Program-made: the position numbers and the translations under genes | Part shown: piece after piece, positions 16,749-25,914 of the stretch | Numbering within the stretch: position 1 is the stretch's first letter | Layout: each line of letters starts with the position of its first letter | Origin: Lichenicola sp964236105 | GTDB taxonomy: Bacteria; Pseudomonadota; Alphaproteobacteria; Acetobacterales; Acetobacteraceae | NCBI GenBank assembly: GCA_964236105.1 | Contig: CAXSBC010000003.1 | Span: forward strand, 186,001 to 250,000 | Direction of reading: 5' to 3' | DNA: 64,000 bases | Notes under the pieces: generated by a model | Seen by the model: only the letters and a program-made list of their open reading frames with translations | Database searches by the model: none | Told to the model about the DNA's origin: nothing

Positions 16749-19166
16749 TCAGCCACCGATCGCCTGCAGGACCTGCGCGCGGCCCGCCTGCCACGGTTGC
16801 GGCCCTGCCGGTGGCGGTGCGACAGGAGCGGCCGGTGCTGCTGGCGGCAGGCCGAGAAGCTCGGCGATCGGCGGCCGGTTGCCCATCATGATGCCGGCAA
16901 TGGCGGCGGCGGGACATGGCCTGCCGAACAGATAGCCCTGCACCTGGCTGCATCCGGTGAGCTGCAGCAGCTGTGCCTGCAGGACGGTCTCCACACCCTC
17001 GCCGGTCGTGTGCATGCCGAGGCTGCTCGCCATGCCGACGATGGCCTGCACGATGGCGATCGCATCCTGGTTCACGCTCAGGTCGCGGATGAAGGACTGG
17101 TCGATCTTGACCTTGTCGAAGGGGAACGAGCGCAGGTAGCTCAGCGACGAATAGCCGGTGCCGAAATCGTCGAGCGCGATGTGGATGCCGCGCGAGCGGA
17201 GCGACTGCAGGCAGGCGACCGTCCTGTCGGCCGCATCGAGAAACACCGACTCGGTGATCTCGAGTTCCAGACGCTGCGGCGGCAGTCCCGTCTCGCCCAG
17301 CACCCGGTCGATGAGGGCCAGCAGGCCTGGATCGCGGAACTGCAGCGGCGACAGGTTGACCGCCACCCGAGCCTCGCCGGCCCAGGTGACCGCCTCCTGG
17401 CAGGCACGCCGCAGCACCCAGCTGCCGAGCGGCACGATCAACCCGGACTCCTCGGCGATCGGGATGAAGTCGGCCGGCGAGATACGTCCCCGCGCCGGGT
17501 GCAGCCAGCGCACCAGCGCCTCGGCTCCGGTCACGTCGCCGGACACGATGTCGAGGATCGGCTGGAAATCCAGCGTCATCTCGCCGCGGTCGATCGCATG
17601 CCGCAGGTCCGCCTGCAACGTTCTGCGCTCCTGTGCGCGCTGCGCCATGCCGGTCTCAAAGAAATGCCAGTTGCCGCGGCCCCGCATCCTCGCTTCGTGC
17701 AGAGCGAGGTCGGCACCCTGAAGCAGGTCGTCCGGCACCGCGCAGGCGCCCCCCGACAGCGCGATGCCGACGCTCAGGCCGATGGATGTCGATACCGTGC
17801 CGAGCTGGTAGGGCTCGGCGATCCGCCTGATCAGGCGGGCAGCCAGCGCCTCGGACGTCGTGGCGTCGCCACCGATCTGCAGCACCGCGAACTCGTCGCT
17901 GCCCAGGCGGGCGACCATGTCGCCGTCGCGCAGGGACAGGCGCAGCCGGCCGGCGACGGCAACCAGCAACGCATCGCCCATGCTGTGGCCCAGCGTGTCG
18001 TTCACCGACTTGAAGCCGTCCAGGTCCAGATACAACAGGGCAAACGGCAGCGCCTCCGCGCAGGCCTGGTTGAGCGTGGTCTGGAACAGCGTCCGGTTCG
18101 GCAGATCGGTCAGGCTGTCATAGTGCGCGAAATGGGTGGCCCGCTCGCTTGACAGGTGGGCGGCCGTGACGTCCGAGCCGACGCCGCGATATCCCAGGAA
18201 ATTGCCGGCGTCATCGAATACCGGCTTCCCGGTGAGGGAGAACCAGTATGTCCGCCCCCGGAACATCACCGGAACCTGCAGGTCACGGAACGCCAGCATG
18301 TCGTCGAGGCAGGTGAACAGCCTGCTCCGGTCGCGCGTGTCGGCATCGGCGGAGAGATCCGCCTGGACAACCAGGTCCTGAACGCGCACGCCCCGAAGTG
18401 CCGCCTGATCGCAGTCCAGTATCCTGGTCAGACGCCCGGAGACGCGGTGCAGACGCAGATCGGCGTCCGTGTCCCAGAGCCAGTCGCTGGCGTTCTCCTC
18501 GAAGTCGCGCAGCAGCAGGCCGATGATCTCGCCCTGGTCCGCCAAGGTCAGCTCGTTGGTGACGCGACGCATGAAGTCGCGATGCTGGTGCAGGACCACG
18601 CCGCAGATCATGCAGAAATTGAACGCGATCAGCACGACATGCCGCCCGCTCATCGTCTGGTCGAGCACCGCCGGCAGCAGGAGGCCCAGGGAGACGATGC
18701 CGGCGAACAGCAACGCCGAGGGGAGTATCGGTGCCAGCAGGATGCTGGACCAGGCGAGGCCGGAAAAGATGTATGCCAGCAACTGCCCCTGGTCGGATGT
18801 GGCGTGCGGCATCAGCGTGAGGGGAGCCGTCGCCCAGGCGAGGGCGACGATCGCGGTGATGCCCACTCGCAGCGGCATGCTGGCCTTCGATGCCACCTGC
18901 GTCCGACCGGGTTCACGGCGAGGGCTGCAGAGGATCGCCAGGCCGTGCGCGACGATCAGGAACGTCGACAGCCCGAGCAGGTACTGGTGCTTCCCGGCCG
19001 GCCAGAACGTCGCCAGGACACCGAGGCAACTCGCGATCGAGCCGCAGGCCAGCAGGCCCGAGCGCGTGCCGAGCGCCGTCGTCTGCTCGGACTGCAGCCG
19101 GCCTGCCCAGCCATCGGAGGCCGGCCTGGAGTTCCTGAACCGGGTTGACGCTCGACGGTTGACCAT
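16749..19166 (-). CDS. membrane GGDEF/EAL protein with PAS domain
   Basis: An 805-residue protein. Five to six hydrophobic segments come first (about residues 35-190), then a PAS-like domain (WLWDTDADLRLHRVSGR to GYRGVGSDVT), a GGDEF domain and a C-terminal EAL domain. The active-site loop of the cyclase domain reads GSDEF (residues 422-426), so cyclase activity may be reduced or used for GTP sensing. The EAL domain has EAL at 549-551, DDFGTGYSSL and the E of TGEGVET, and looks competent to hydrolyse cyclic di-GMP. The tail is Pro/Ala-rich. The ATG at 19166 is chosen because GGGAAGGA lies right before it; that site would fall inside the TTG-started alternative (19181). Confidence 0.9.
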   Translation of the reverse strand: MVNRRASTRFRNSRPASDGWAGRLQSEQTTALGTRSGLLACGSIASCLGVLATFWPAGKHQYLLGLSTFLIVAHGLAILCSPRREPGRTQVASKASMPLRVGITAIVALAWATAPLTLMPHATSDQGQLLAYIFSGLAWSSILLAPILPSALLFAGIVSLGLLLPAVLDQTMSGRHVVLIAFNFCMICGVVLHQHRDFMRRVTNELTLADQGEIIGLLLRDFEENASDWLWDTDADLRLHRVSGRLTRILDCDQAALRGVRVQDLVVQADLSADADTRDRSRLFTCLDDMLAFRDLQVPVMFRGRTYWFSLTGKPVFDDAGNFLGYRGVGSDVTAAHLSSERATHFAHYDSLTDLPNRTLFQTTLNQACAEALPFALLYLDLDGFKSVNDTLGHSMGDALLVAVAGRLRLSLRDGDMVARLGSDEFAVLQIGGDATTSEALAARLIRRIAEPYQLGTVSTSIGLSVGIALSGGACAVPDDLLQGADLALHEARMRGRGNWHFFETGMAQRAQERRTLQADLRHAIDRGEMTLDFQPILDIVSGDVTGAEALVRWLHPARGRISPADFIPIAEESGLIVPLGSWVLRRACQEAVTWAGEARVAVNLSPLQFRDPGLLALIDRVLGETGLPPQRLELEITESVFLDAADRTVACLQSLRSRGIHIALDDFGTGYSSLSYLRSFPFDKVKIDQSFIRDLSVNQDAIAIVQAIVGMASSLGMHTTGEGVETVLQAQLLQLTGCSQVQGYLFGRPCPAAAIAGIMMGNRPPIAELLGLPPAAPAAPVAPPPAGPQPWQAGRAQVLQAIGG

Positions 19167-19365
19167 GAGGATCCTTCCCAATCGGCGCAGGATGCCGGGG
19201 CAAGGATGAGCAAAGGGTTAATCGGCTCGGCGCCGTGACCACGAGCCGGCAGGCGACCGCCTGGATGCATGAACGTCTGCCGGCGACAGCACGTATCCGC
19301 CAAGGTCGTAAAACGATGATGGCGGGCCCGCCGGAGCAGCCTGCCTGCCATCGCCACGCGCCTGT

Positions 19366-21702
19366 CTAGAGCCAGCCCTTTCGCCGGAACGACGCGAGGT
19401 CGCACCCGGGCGGCGCATACCAGGCGCCGTCGCGATAGCGCGCGCCGAGCTTCTGGGCGACCTCCTTGTTGCCGTAGGGGATGTCGAGACGGATGCCATC
19501 CGGACCGGTGCCCAATTCGGGTGCGGCGGCGGCCGATGGCCGCGCGTCCATGCCGGCGCCCGCTTTCGTCCGTCGCCTGGCTGCCGTGCCCCGCCGCCCG
19601 CCCTTGGGCGCGGCTGTCGATCCGGCATCGGCGGGCGCCGGGCGTGCCGGTTTCCGCGCCGGTCCTGCGGCCGCCGGCGCCTTGCCGGTCACAGCCGTCC
19701 TGGCCGGTGCATGGCGATCGAGAAAGGCACGGCAGATCGCGCCGGAGCCGGCGTAGCCCCGAGGCGGCTTGATCGCCTTCTGCTTTGCCAGGCTGTCGAC
19801 ATAGGCCTTCATCGCCGGCGTCGGCGGCCGGTCGGCGCCGGCCGGGCCTGCTGCGGACGCGGCGACAAGCGGTGCCGCGCCGCTCGCGGCCCGCTCGGTC
19901 AGTCGGCCGATGATGCGAGAGGCCTGCGCACAGACCGCGTCGATGGCAGCCATCATCTCCGTCTGCCCGACCAGCACCTCGTCCAGCAGCCGCTCGAGCT
20001 GTGCGGTGACGCCCGGATCGACCAGCGCCGGATCCGCCTTCTGCAGCACGTCGAACAGCGCCAGCCCCCGCTCGGTCGGCACGACGGTCTTGCCCTGCGC
20101 CTCCAGGAACTCCTGCGCCTTGAGTCCCCGGATGATCTCGGCCCGGGTGGCCGGCGTGCCGATGCCCTTGGCCTCCTTCAGCCGCTCCCGGAGAGTCTCG
20201 TCTTCCACAAAGCGCCAGGCGTTCTGCATCGCGTCGATCAGCGTGCCCTCATTGTAGCGCGGCGGCGGCCGGGTCTCCTTGTCCTCCACCAGCGGAACGG
20301 ACAGAGCCGCCGTTTCGCCGGATCGCAGGGCAGGCAGCAGCTGCGCCTCGTCGCCCTTCTCCTCGGCCGGCTGCCAATCCGGGAAGGCGGCTCGCCAGCC
20401 GAGCTCGATCGGCTGGCGGCCGGCAGCCCGGAAGCCATGGCCCTGCACGTCCAGCAGCGCCGTCGTCTGCCGGTAGCGGAAGTCCGGCATCATCGCCGCG
20501 AGGTACGAGCGGGCGATCACGTCGAACAGCCGGCGCTCGTCGGCGCTCAGCCGCGGCCAGACGCCGCCCAAGGTCTCGATCGTGTTGTGGTTGGGGATCA
20601 CCGCGTGGTGGCTGGCGCCCGCCAGTCCCTTGTCGCTGAAGGTCCCGGACAGGCCGCGCCGGATCAGCGGCGGGTCGGGCACCGGGACCCCCGCGAAGCT
20701 CTGGCCCACCCGAAGACCGGCGACGATGTGCGGCACCTGGCCGATCAGGCTCTCAGGCAGGTAGCGGGTCTCGGCGCGCGGGTAGGTGATGATCTTCTTG
20801 CCCGCTCCGTCATACAGCTCCTGCGCCACCTCCAGCGTGCGCGCGGCCGACCAGCCGAAGCGCGACGCGCAGAGCTTCTGCAGCGACGGCAGGTCGTGCA
20901 GCCGGGGCGGGGCCTGGCGCTTCTCCTCCACCTTGACCGAGAGCGGCCCGGTGGCACCCGCGGCCATCGCCGCGACCGCCTCGGCTCTGGTCCGGTCGAT
21001 GATCCGCTCCTTCGGGGCAAAGCGCATGCGGAACTGCCCGGCCGTGACGGACGCGGTGGCCACCACCTCGAAGTAGGGCTGCACCACGAAGTCGCGGATC
21101 TCGAGCTCGCGCCGGCAGACGATCGCCAGGGTCGGCGTCTTCACCCGGCCGACGCCGATCACGGTGCGGGCGCCGCGGGCCAGCGTGACGGTGGCGGTGC
21201 GGGTCAGCGACAGGTTGTAGATCTGGTCCGCCTGCCGCCGGGCGACGGCGGCCTGGTAGAGGGCGGCGTGGTCGCTGTTCGGCCGGGCGTGGGTGAAGGC
21301 GTCGCGGATGGTGCGGGCGTCCTGGGCGGTGAACATCACCCGCCGGACCTCGCCGCGGTAGCTGTAGTGCTCCAGGATCTCCTGGCCGATCAGCTGGCCC
21401 TCGCGGTCGCAGTCGGTCGCGAGCCAGACCCGCCTGGCCGTGCGCAGCGCGTCGCGGATCGCCTTGAGCTTGGACGCCTTGTTGCCGCCGCTCGCCGGCC
21501 GGGTGCCGTAGAGCCCGTCCGGGCGCAGCAGCACCGGGCTCCAGCGCTTCCAGGACGGCTCGACCTCCTCCGGCTCGAGCAGGTCGAACAGGTGCCCCTC
21601 CGCCGGCAGGATCGCGCCGTAGCGGCTGCCGACCGCCTCGCGGATGTCCTTCGCCTGGCTGGTCTTCTCGGTGATGACGATCTGCTCGACCATGCCGTTC
21701 AT
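19366..21702 (-). CDS. topB: DNA topoisomerase III with C-terminal DUF5710 domain
   Basis: A 778-residue type IA topoisomerase. The TOPRIM domain at the N-terminus (VITEKTSQAKDI, EGHLFDLLEP, ATDCDREGQLIG) is followed by the GVGRVKTPTL segment and the active-site tyrosine in IITYPRAETRYL. Next come HHAVIPN and the GIGTPATRAEIIRGL motif. No zinc-finger cysteines are seen. Instead there is a long Ala/Pro/Lys/Arg-rich linker and a final DUF5710-type unit (IPYGNKEVAQKLGARY, WYAPPG). DUF5710 tails are common on plasmid and integrative-element primases and topoisomerases. The ATG at 21702 gives the family's normal N-terminus; the upstream frame is poor. Downstream is the GGDEF/EAL gene, 199 bases away. 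Confidence 0.9.
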   Translation of the reverse strand: MNGMVEQIVITEKTSQAKDIREAVGSRYGAILPAEGHLFDLLEPEEVEPSWKRWSPVLLRPDGLYGTRPASGGNKASKLKAIRDALRTARRVWLATDCDREGQLIGQEILEHYSYRGEVRRVMFTAQDARTIRDAFTHARPNSDHAALYQAAVARRQADQIYNLSLTRTATVTLARGARTVIGVGRVKTPTLAIVCRRELEIRDFVVQPYFEVVATASVTAGQFRMRFAPKERIIDRTRAEAVAAMAAGATGPLSVKVEEKRQAPPRLHDLPSLQKLCASRFGWSAARTLEVAQELYDGAGKKIITYPRAETRYLPESLIGQVPHIVAGLRVGQSFAGVPVPDPPLIRRGLSGTFSDKGLAGASHHAVIPNHNTIETLGGVWPRLSADERRLFDVIARSYLAAMMPDFRYRQTTALLDVQGHGFRAAGRQPIELGWRAAFPDWQPAEEKGDEAQLLPALRSGETAALSVPLVEDKETRPPPRYNEGTLIDAMQNAWRFVEDETLRERLKEAKGIGTPATRAEIIRGLKAQEFLEAQGKTVVPTERGLALFDVLQKADPALVDPGVTAQLERLLDEVLVGQTEMMAAIDAVCAQASRIIGRLTERAASGAAPLVAASAAGPAGADRPPTPAMKAYVDSLAKQKAIKPPRGYAGSGAICRAFLDRHAPARTAVTGKAPAAAGPARKPARPAPADAGSTAAPKGGRRGTAARRRTKAGAGMDARPSAAAAPELGTGPDGIRLDIPYGNKEVAQKLGARYRDGAWYAPPGCDLASFRRKGWL

Positions 21703-21999
21703 GATAGGTTCTTCGCGCTGCCGCGACCAGACAGTTTGACCCGGCAGGCGGCCCGTGGCGCGGACACCCTGTCGGCATGACCCCACACCGCTACCGGCCC
21801 GGGTAGCTTGTTGCCGCGGACGGGCCTGATCGACGGCCACGCGTCCGCCACCATGGACCGGCCGGCATGGCGCCCTGCGGGCACGGTGCCGGGATGTCGG
21901 GCCGCCGCCGCCGGGGCTGCGTCGAGCAGGCGTTGGGCTGCACCGCGAACTCCGCTATGGCTTCTGCCGGCGTTCGAAGGAACGGGAGGGCTGTCCCGC

Positions 22000-22569
22000 G
22001 TGGAAGACCAACTGGGAGCGCTGATGGTCGCAGCGCAGCGTGGTGATCAGCGTGCCTACCGCGAGCTGCTTGGCCGCTGCATGCCGAACATCATCGCCAC
22101 GGCGCGACGCCAGGGTGTCGCCGACGCGCTGATCGACGATGTCGTGCAGGACGTTCTGATGACCCTGCACACCGCGCGCGCGACCTACGACCCGCTGCAT
22201 CCCTTCCTGCCCTGGCTGCACGCCATCGCGCGATTCCGGGCCGTCGACGCGCTCCGTCGCCAGGGCCGCCAGCGCTCGCGGGAACTGCATGCGCCGGCTG
22301 CCATGGAGACCACCGCCGCCGAGGATCACCGCATCGACGAACGGCTGGACTGGTCGGCACGGTCGGTGCCGCTGGCGAGCGCGATCAAGGCTCTGCCACA
22401 GGGCCAGCGGCAGGCCGTGGAGCGGCTGGCGCTGGGCGAGCAGACCCTGGCTGACGCATCCAGGGAAACCGGGCGCAGTAAGACCGCGCTGAAGGTCAAC
22501 CTGCACCGGGCGATCAATGCGTTGCGCAACCGACTGGGCGCCCGGCCGGAGGAGGGCGGTGATGTCTGA
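22000..22569 (+). CDS. ECF RNA polymerase sigma factor
   Basis: A 189-residue sigma factor with region 2 (RAYRELLGRCMPNIIATARRQG, DDVVQDVLMTLH, FLPWLHAIARFRAVDALRR) and region 4 (ALPQGQRQAVERLALGEQTLADASRETGRSKTALKVNLHRA). The GTG start at 22000 is supported by GGGAGGG nine bases upstream; an ATG at 22024 is possible. The gene overlaps the DUF1109 anti-sigma gene by eight bases, the organisation of Caulobacter SigF-NrsF and related groups that respond to oxidative or metal stress. The 297 bases between this gene and topB (divergent) hold no recognised gene. Confidence 0.9.
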   Translation: MEDQLGALMVAAQRGDQRAYRELLGRCMPNIIATARRQGVADALIDDVVQDVLMTLHTARATYDPLHPFLPWLHAIARFRAVDALRRQGRQRSRELHAPAAMETTAAEDHRIDERLDWSARSVPLASAIKALPQGQRQAVERLALGEQTLADASRETGRSKTALKVNLHRAINALRNRLGARPEEGGDV

Positions 22570-23230
22570 CATGCAGCACGAGGCTCTGATCGAGCGTCTG
22601 TCCCGCGATCTGACGCCGACACGGCGACTGGCACCGCCCTGGCGGCGTGCCGGCATGTGGGTCGCCGTCGTGCTGGTGACGGCACTGGTGCTGTCGCATT
22701 TCTCCGACCTCATCGCGATGCGGGCGCGGATGCTCGGCGCCGCCGACATGTGGCTGTCGATGCTGGGCGCGATCGTCACCATGATCTGCGCGGCCGGAGC
22801 TGCGTTCCAGACCAGCGTGCCGGGACGCGGCGCGCGCTGGGGACTGCTGCCCGTCCCCGGCCTGATGCTCTGGATCGCGGCCGGCGGTCTTGGCTGCCTG
22901 CGGAGCTGGGCGGTGCCGGGAACGAACGCGGCGACGATGGGCGAGGAACGCAGCTGCATCGTCTTCATCATCGCGATGTCCGTGCCGCTCTGCATCCTGC
23001 TGGTGCTGATGCTGCGGCGCGCCTGTCCGCTGCGTCCCAACCTGACGGCTGCGATGGCGGGTCTTGCTGCCGCGTCGGCCTCGGCCATCCTGCTGATGTT
23101 CTTCCATCCGCTCGACGCCTCGGCAACCGATCTCGTCGGCCACAGCCTGGCGGTCGGCATCGTCATCTCGCTCAATCGCGCACTCGGTGGCCGGCTGCTC
23201 GCAGCAGGCCCGCGCCGGACCGCCGCGTGA
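22562..23230 (+). CDS. nrsF: NrsF-family anti-sigma factor (DUF1109)
   Basis: A 222-residue inner-membrane protein with a cytoplasmic N-terminus of about 28 residues and six hydrophobic segments, the DUF1109/NrsF layout. A conserved-type Cys pair sits in or near membrane segments (LGCLRSW, RRACPLRP). NrsF proteins hold their ECF sigma factor at the membrane until stress oxidises cysteines. Overlap with the sigma gene couples their synthesis. Confidence 0.85.
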   Translation: MSDMQHEALIERLSRDLTPTRRLAPPWRRAGMWVAVVLVTALVLSHFSDLIAMRARMLGAADMWLSMLGAIVTMICAAGAAFQTSVPGRGARWGLLPVPGLMLWIAAGGLGCLRSWAVPGTNAATMGEERSCIVFIIAMSVPLCILLVLMLRRACPLRPNLTAAMAGLAAASASAILLMFFHPLDASATDLVGHSLAVGIVISLNRALGGRLLAAGPRRTAA

Positions 23231-23250
23231 GCCACGTCTCCGCGTCCACG

Positions 23251-23280
23251 GCATGCACGTCCGGCTGCGGACGTTCATGC
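23251..23280 (+). terminator. hairpin after the sigma/anti-sigma operon
   Basis: GCATG-c-ACGTCCG-gctg-CGGACGT-t-CATGC forms a 12-bp stem with one internal mismatch and a four-base loop, 20 bases after the nrsF stop. Only a short T-containing stretch (ACTTTG) follows, so termination is likely but not textbook. Confidence 0.5.
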
Positions 23281-23316
23281 CGCCAACTTTGTCCTGGTCG
23301 GCCGCTTTAGGCCAGG

Positions 23317-24534
23317 ATGAGCGAGCATCTGCGCCTGCCCTGGTCCATCGTCATCGACATCTGTGCGCTGGTGGCGATTTTCGTCGTGCTGCAGGACGCC
23401 TTCGAGGTCATGCTGCTGCCGCGGCGCGTGCAGCGCCGCACGCGCTTCGCCGCCATCTATTTCCGCTCAGCCTGGCGTGCCTGCTCCAGGCTGTCCTTCA
23501 GGCTGCGGCCGGACCGGGGCCGGGCAGGGCTGCTCAGCCATTTCGGCGCCCTGTCGATGCTCGGCCTGTTCGCCGCCTGGGCCACGAGCCTGATCCTGAG
23601 CTTCGGCGTGCTCGAATGGGCCCTGCAGCCCGTCGCCAGGCCGCCGAGCGGCTTCTCTCCGCTCAGCGAGGAGCTGTATCTGAGCGGCGTGACGTTCTTC
23701 ACGCTGGGCTATGGCGACGTGGTGCCACATAGCGGCCTCGCGCGTTTCACCTCGGTCGTCGAGGCCGGGGTGGGTCTCGGCTTCATCGCCGTGGTGATCG
23801 GCTATCTGCCGCTGATCCATCAGCTGTTCTCGCGACGTGAAGCCCTGGTCATCCAGCTGGACGGCCGCGCCGGATCGCCTCCCACCGCGGCCGGCCTGCT
23901 TTGCAAGCATGCCGAAGACCTCGACGAGCTCGACGACTTCCTGCGCAGCTGGGAGGTGTGGGGCGCGGAGTTCCTGGAAGGCCATCTCTCCTACCTGATG
24001 CTCGCCTACTACCGGTCGCAGCACGACAACCAGTCATGGCTGGCATCGCTTGCCGCCATCACCGACTGCTGCGCCCTGATCCTCGTCGGCGTCGATGGCG
24101 CCAGGACGTTCCAGGCGCGCATGACGTTCAGGATGATGCGTCAGGTCGCCGTCGAGATGGCCCGCTCCTTCAGGATCGAGCCCTCGCGCTTCGATGGTGG
24201 CGACAGGCTGTCGAGAGAAGCCGGCGCCGATCTGGAAGCCGTGTTGGCCGAGGCCGGACTCGCGTGGCGGGCGGATGACGAGGCGTTCGCATCGCTGCAG
24301 GCGCTGCGCGCGACCTACGAGCCGCTGCTGGAAGGGCTTGCGCGTTTTCTTCTGCTCACCCTTCCGCCCTGGATTCCGAGCGACACCTCGGAAGACCATT
24401 GGAGAAGCGGCCATCGCGGGCTGCTCGCGTTCCGGATGGTCGAGCAGCTGGCGAAGCCGCCGGACCCGGCGCTGATCTCCAAAGCCGCGGACCAGTCGAA
24501 CATCTGGCGCCGGCTCCGCATGCGGCTCCGGTGA
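23317..24534 (+). CDS. ion-channel (potassium channel) family protein
   Basis: A 405-residue protein with a first hydrophobic segment (IDICALVAIFVVLQDAFEV), a second near residues 75-100, and a pore loop with the selectivity-filter-like TLGYGDVVP at about residues 127-136. A further membrane helix (VVEAGVGLGFIAVVIGYLPLIH) follows. The last 230 residues are a soluble helical domain with no recognised family marks; TrkA-N/RCK signatures are absent. Ion_trans_2-type channels have two helices around such a filter. Its neighbours are an ECF sigma operon upstream and a glycosyltransferase downstream. The substrate ion is inferred only from GYGD. Confidence 0.8.
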   Translation: MSEHLRLPWSIVIDICALVAIFVVLQDAFEVMLLPRRVQRRTRFAAIYFRSAWRACSRLSFRLRPDRGRAGLLSHFGALSMLGLFAAWATSLILSFGVLEWALQPVARPPSGFSPLSEELYLSGVTFFTLGYGDVVPHSGLARFTSVVEAGVGLGFIAVVIGYLPLIHQLFSRREALVIQLDGRAGSPPTAAGLLCKHAEDLDELDDFLRSWEVWGAEFLEGHLSYLMLAYYRSQHDNQSWLASLAAITDCCALILVGVDGARTFQARMTFRMMRQVAVEMARSFRIEPSRFDGGDRLSREAGADLEAVLAEAGLAWRADDEAFASLQALRATYEPLLEGLARFLLLTLPPWIPSDTSEDHWRSGHRGLLAFRMVEQLAKPPDPALISKAADQSNIWRRLRMRLR

Positions 24535-24703
24535 CGGCCGCCTGCGGGCGCCAGGCAGCCGGCAGATCGCGCCTGCATGCGTGCGCCGACAGACCCCGGC
24601 CGCATCGCCGACACGCCGACAGCAGCAGGCGACGGCCCGATCACAACCGGCTGCCGGGATCGTTGATCTTGCCTAATCCGCCGATTCTTGCGTTGGTCTC
24701 GAC

Positions 24704-25846
24704 ATGACCGAATCATCGCGCACCAAGATTGTCATGCTTCCTTCCGTCGGCGGTGGGATCGGGCATATTTCCCGCACGGCCGCCCTGGCGCGCGCGCTCG
24801 TGGCGCTCGATCCGATGATCGACATCGAGTATCTGCTCGACGTCGAGCGGCTGCGGCCGTTCAACATCGATGCCACCCGGCGCATGGGATTTCGTCCGCG
24901 GTTCCTGCCGTCTCGGACCCGCGACAACCGCGACGCGATCGCGCGCGCCTGTCTCGACGACGCGCATCTGGTCGTCGATGATTGCTGCCGCTATCTGCTC
25001 CCGCTGCGTCAGGCCGTGCCGCATGTCGGCTGGGTCACGCTGGCCATGCACCCCATCCATGACGAGCTGTTCATGGACTGGCCGTTGATGGCGCAGATGG
25101 ATGCGGTGATCTGGGCCTACGCGCCGCTGGTCGGACTGCCGGCCGAGCTGGACGCGGTTGCCGACAAGGTGGTCAAGACCGGCCCGTTCCTCGAGACCGA
25201 CGCCGTTCCGGACCAGCGGACCGCGCGCGCGCAGCTTGATCTGCCCGAGCAGGCGCCGCTCGTCGTCTATGCCCCGCGCGGCTTCCCGTTCGGCCGCGAG
25301 TTCGGGCATCGCGTGCTGTCCGGCCTGTATCGCGCGATCGAGGCGCTCCGCCAGGATGCGGTGCCGGACCTGCAGCTCGTGCTACTGGCCGTCTCCGATC
25401 CGACCGACCTGCTCGGCATCCCCGGGGTACCGGACCCGCTGCCGGACTGGGTCCGGGTGAACGGCGTCGTGACGCCGCAGCAGTCGCTTCTCTACACCAG
25501 ATCGGCCAACGTGGTGCTGGGCGAAGGCACGAGCACCATGCATGAGGGCGCTGCGCTGTCGGTCCCGCTGATCCTGATCCCCGGTCCGATCCAGGAGGCC
25601 ACGCGGCTGGCGCACAAGCTGGGCGAGATGAACGCGGCGTCGGTCATCGAGCTGCGGGATGCGACCCCTGCGCGCTTCAAGAAGGCGCTGGTCGGCGCGT
25701 TGCAACGCGATGCGCGGGGCCTGGCGATGCTGCAGCGTGCCCACGCGCTGGTGACGGGCGGCGGCGGCGTCGAGGCCGCCGCCGAGCTGGTGCTCGATAT
25801 CGCGCGGCGATACCAGGCAAAGGGTGACGCGAAGGCCGGGGGCTAG
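24704..25846 (+). CDS. GT-B glycosyltransferase (MurG/UGT-like)
   Basis: A 380-residue protein with a glycine-rich N-terminus (PSVGGGIGHISRTAALARAL), an aspartate-rich mid-region, and a C-terminal donor-binding region (VNGVVTPQQSLLYTRSANVVLGEGTSTMHEGAALSVP). The latter has the Gly-Glu-Gly-Thr loop and HEGAALSVPLI pattern of MurG/UGT-type enzymes. No membrane segments. Acceptor and donor are unknown. It is convergent with the GH1-like gene 68 bases downstream. Confidence 0.75.
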   Translation: MTESSRTKIVMLPSVGGGIGHISRTAALARALVALDPMIDIEYLLDVERLRPFNIDATRRMGFRPRFLPSRTRDNRDAIARACLDDAHLVVDDCCRYLLPLRQAVPHVGWVTLAMHPIHDELFMDWPLMAQMDAVIWAYAPLVGLPAELDAVADKVVKTGPFLETDAVPDQRTARAQLDLPEQAPLVVYAPRGFPFGREFGHRVLSGLYRAIEALRQDAVPDLQLVLLAVSDPTDLLGIPGVPDPLPDWVRVNGVVTPQQSLLYTRSANVVLGEGTSTMHEGAALSVPLILIPGPIQEATRLAHKLGEMNAASVIELRDATPARFKKALVGALQRDARGLAMLQRAHALVTGGGGVEAAAELVLDIARRYQAKGDAKAGG

Positions 25847-25914
25847 ACGCCGGAACGCTCGGCCGCCTCCGGGACAGAGTCCGGTGGCGGCCCGCTCGCG
25901 CGCCGGCGCCGGGA

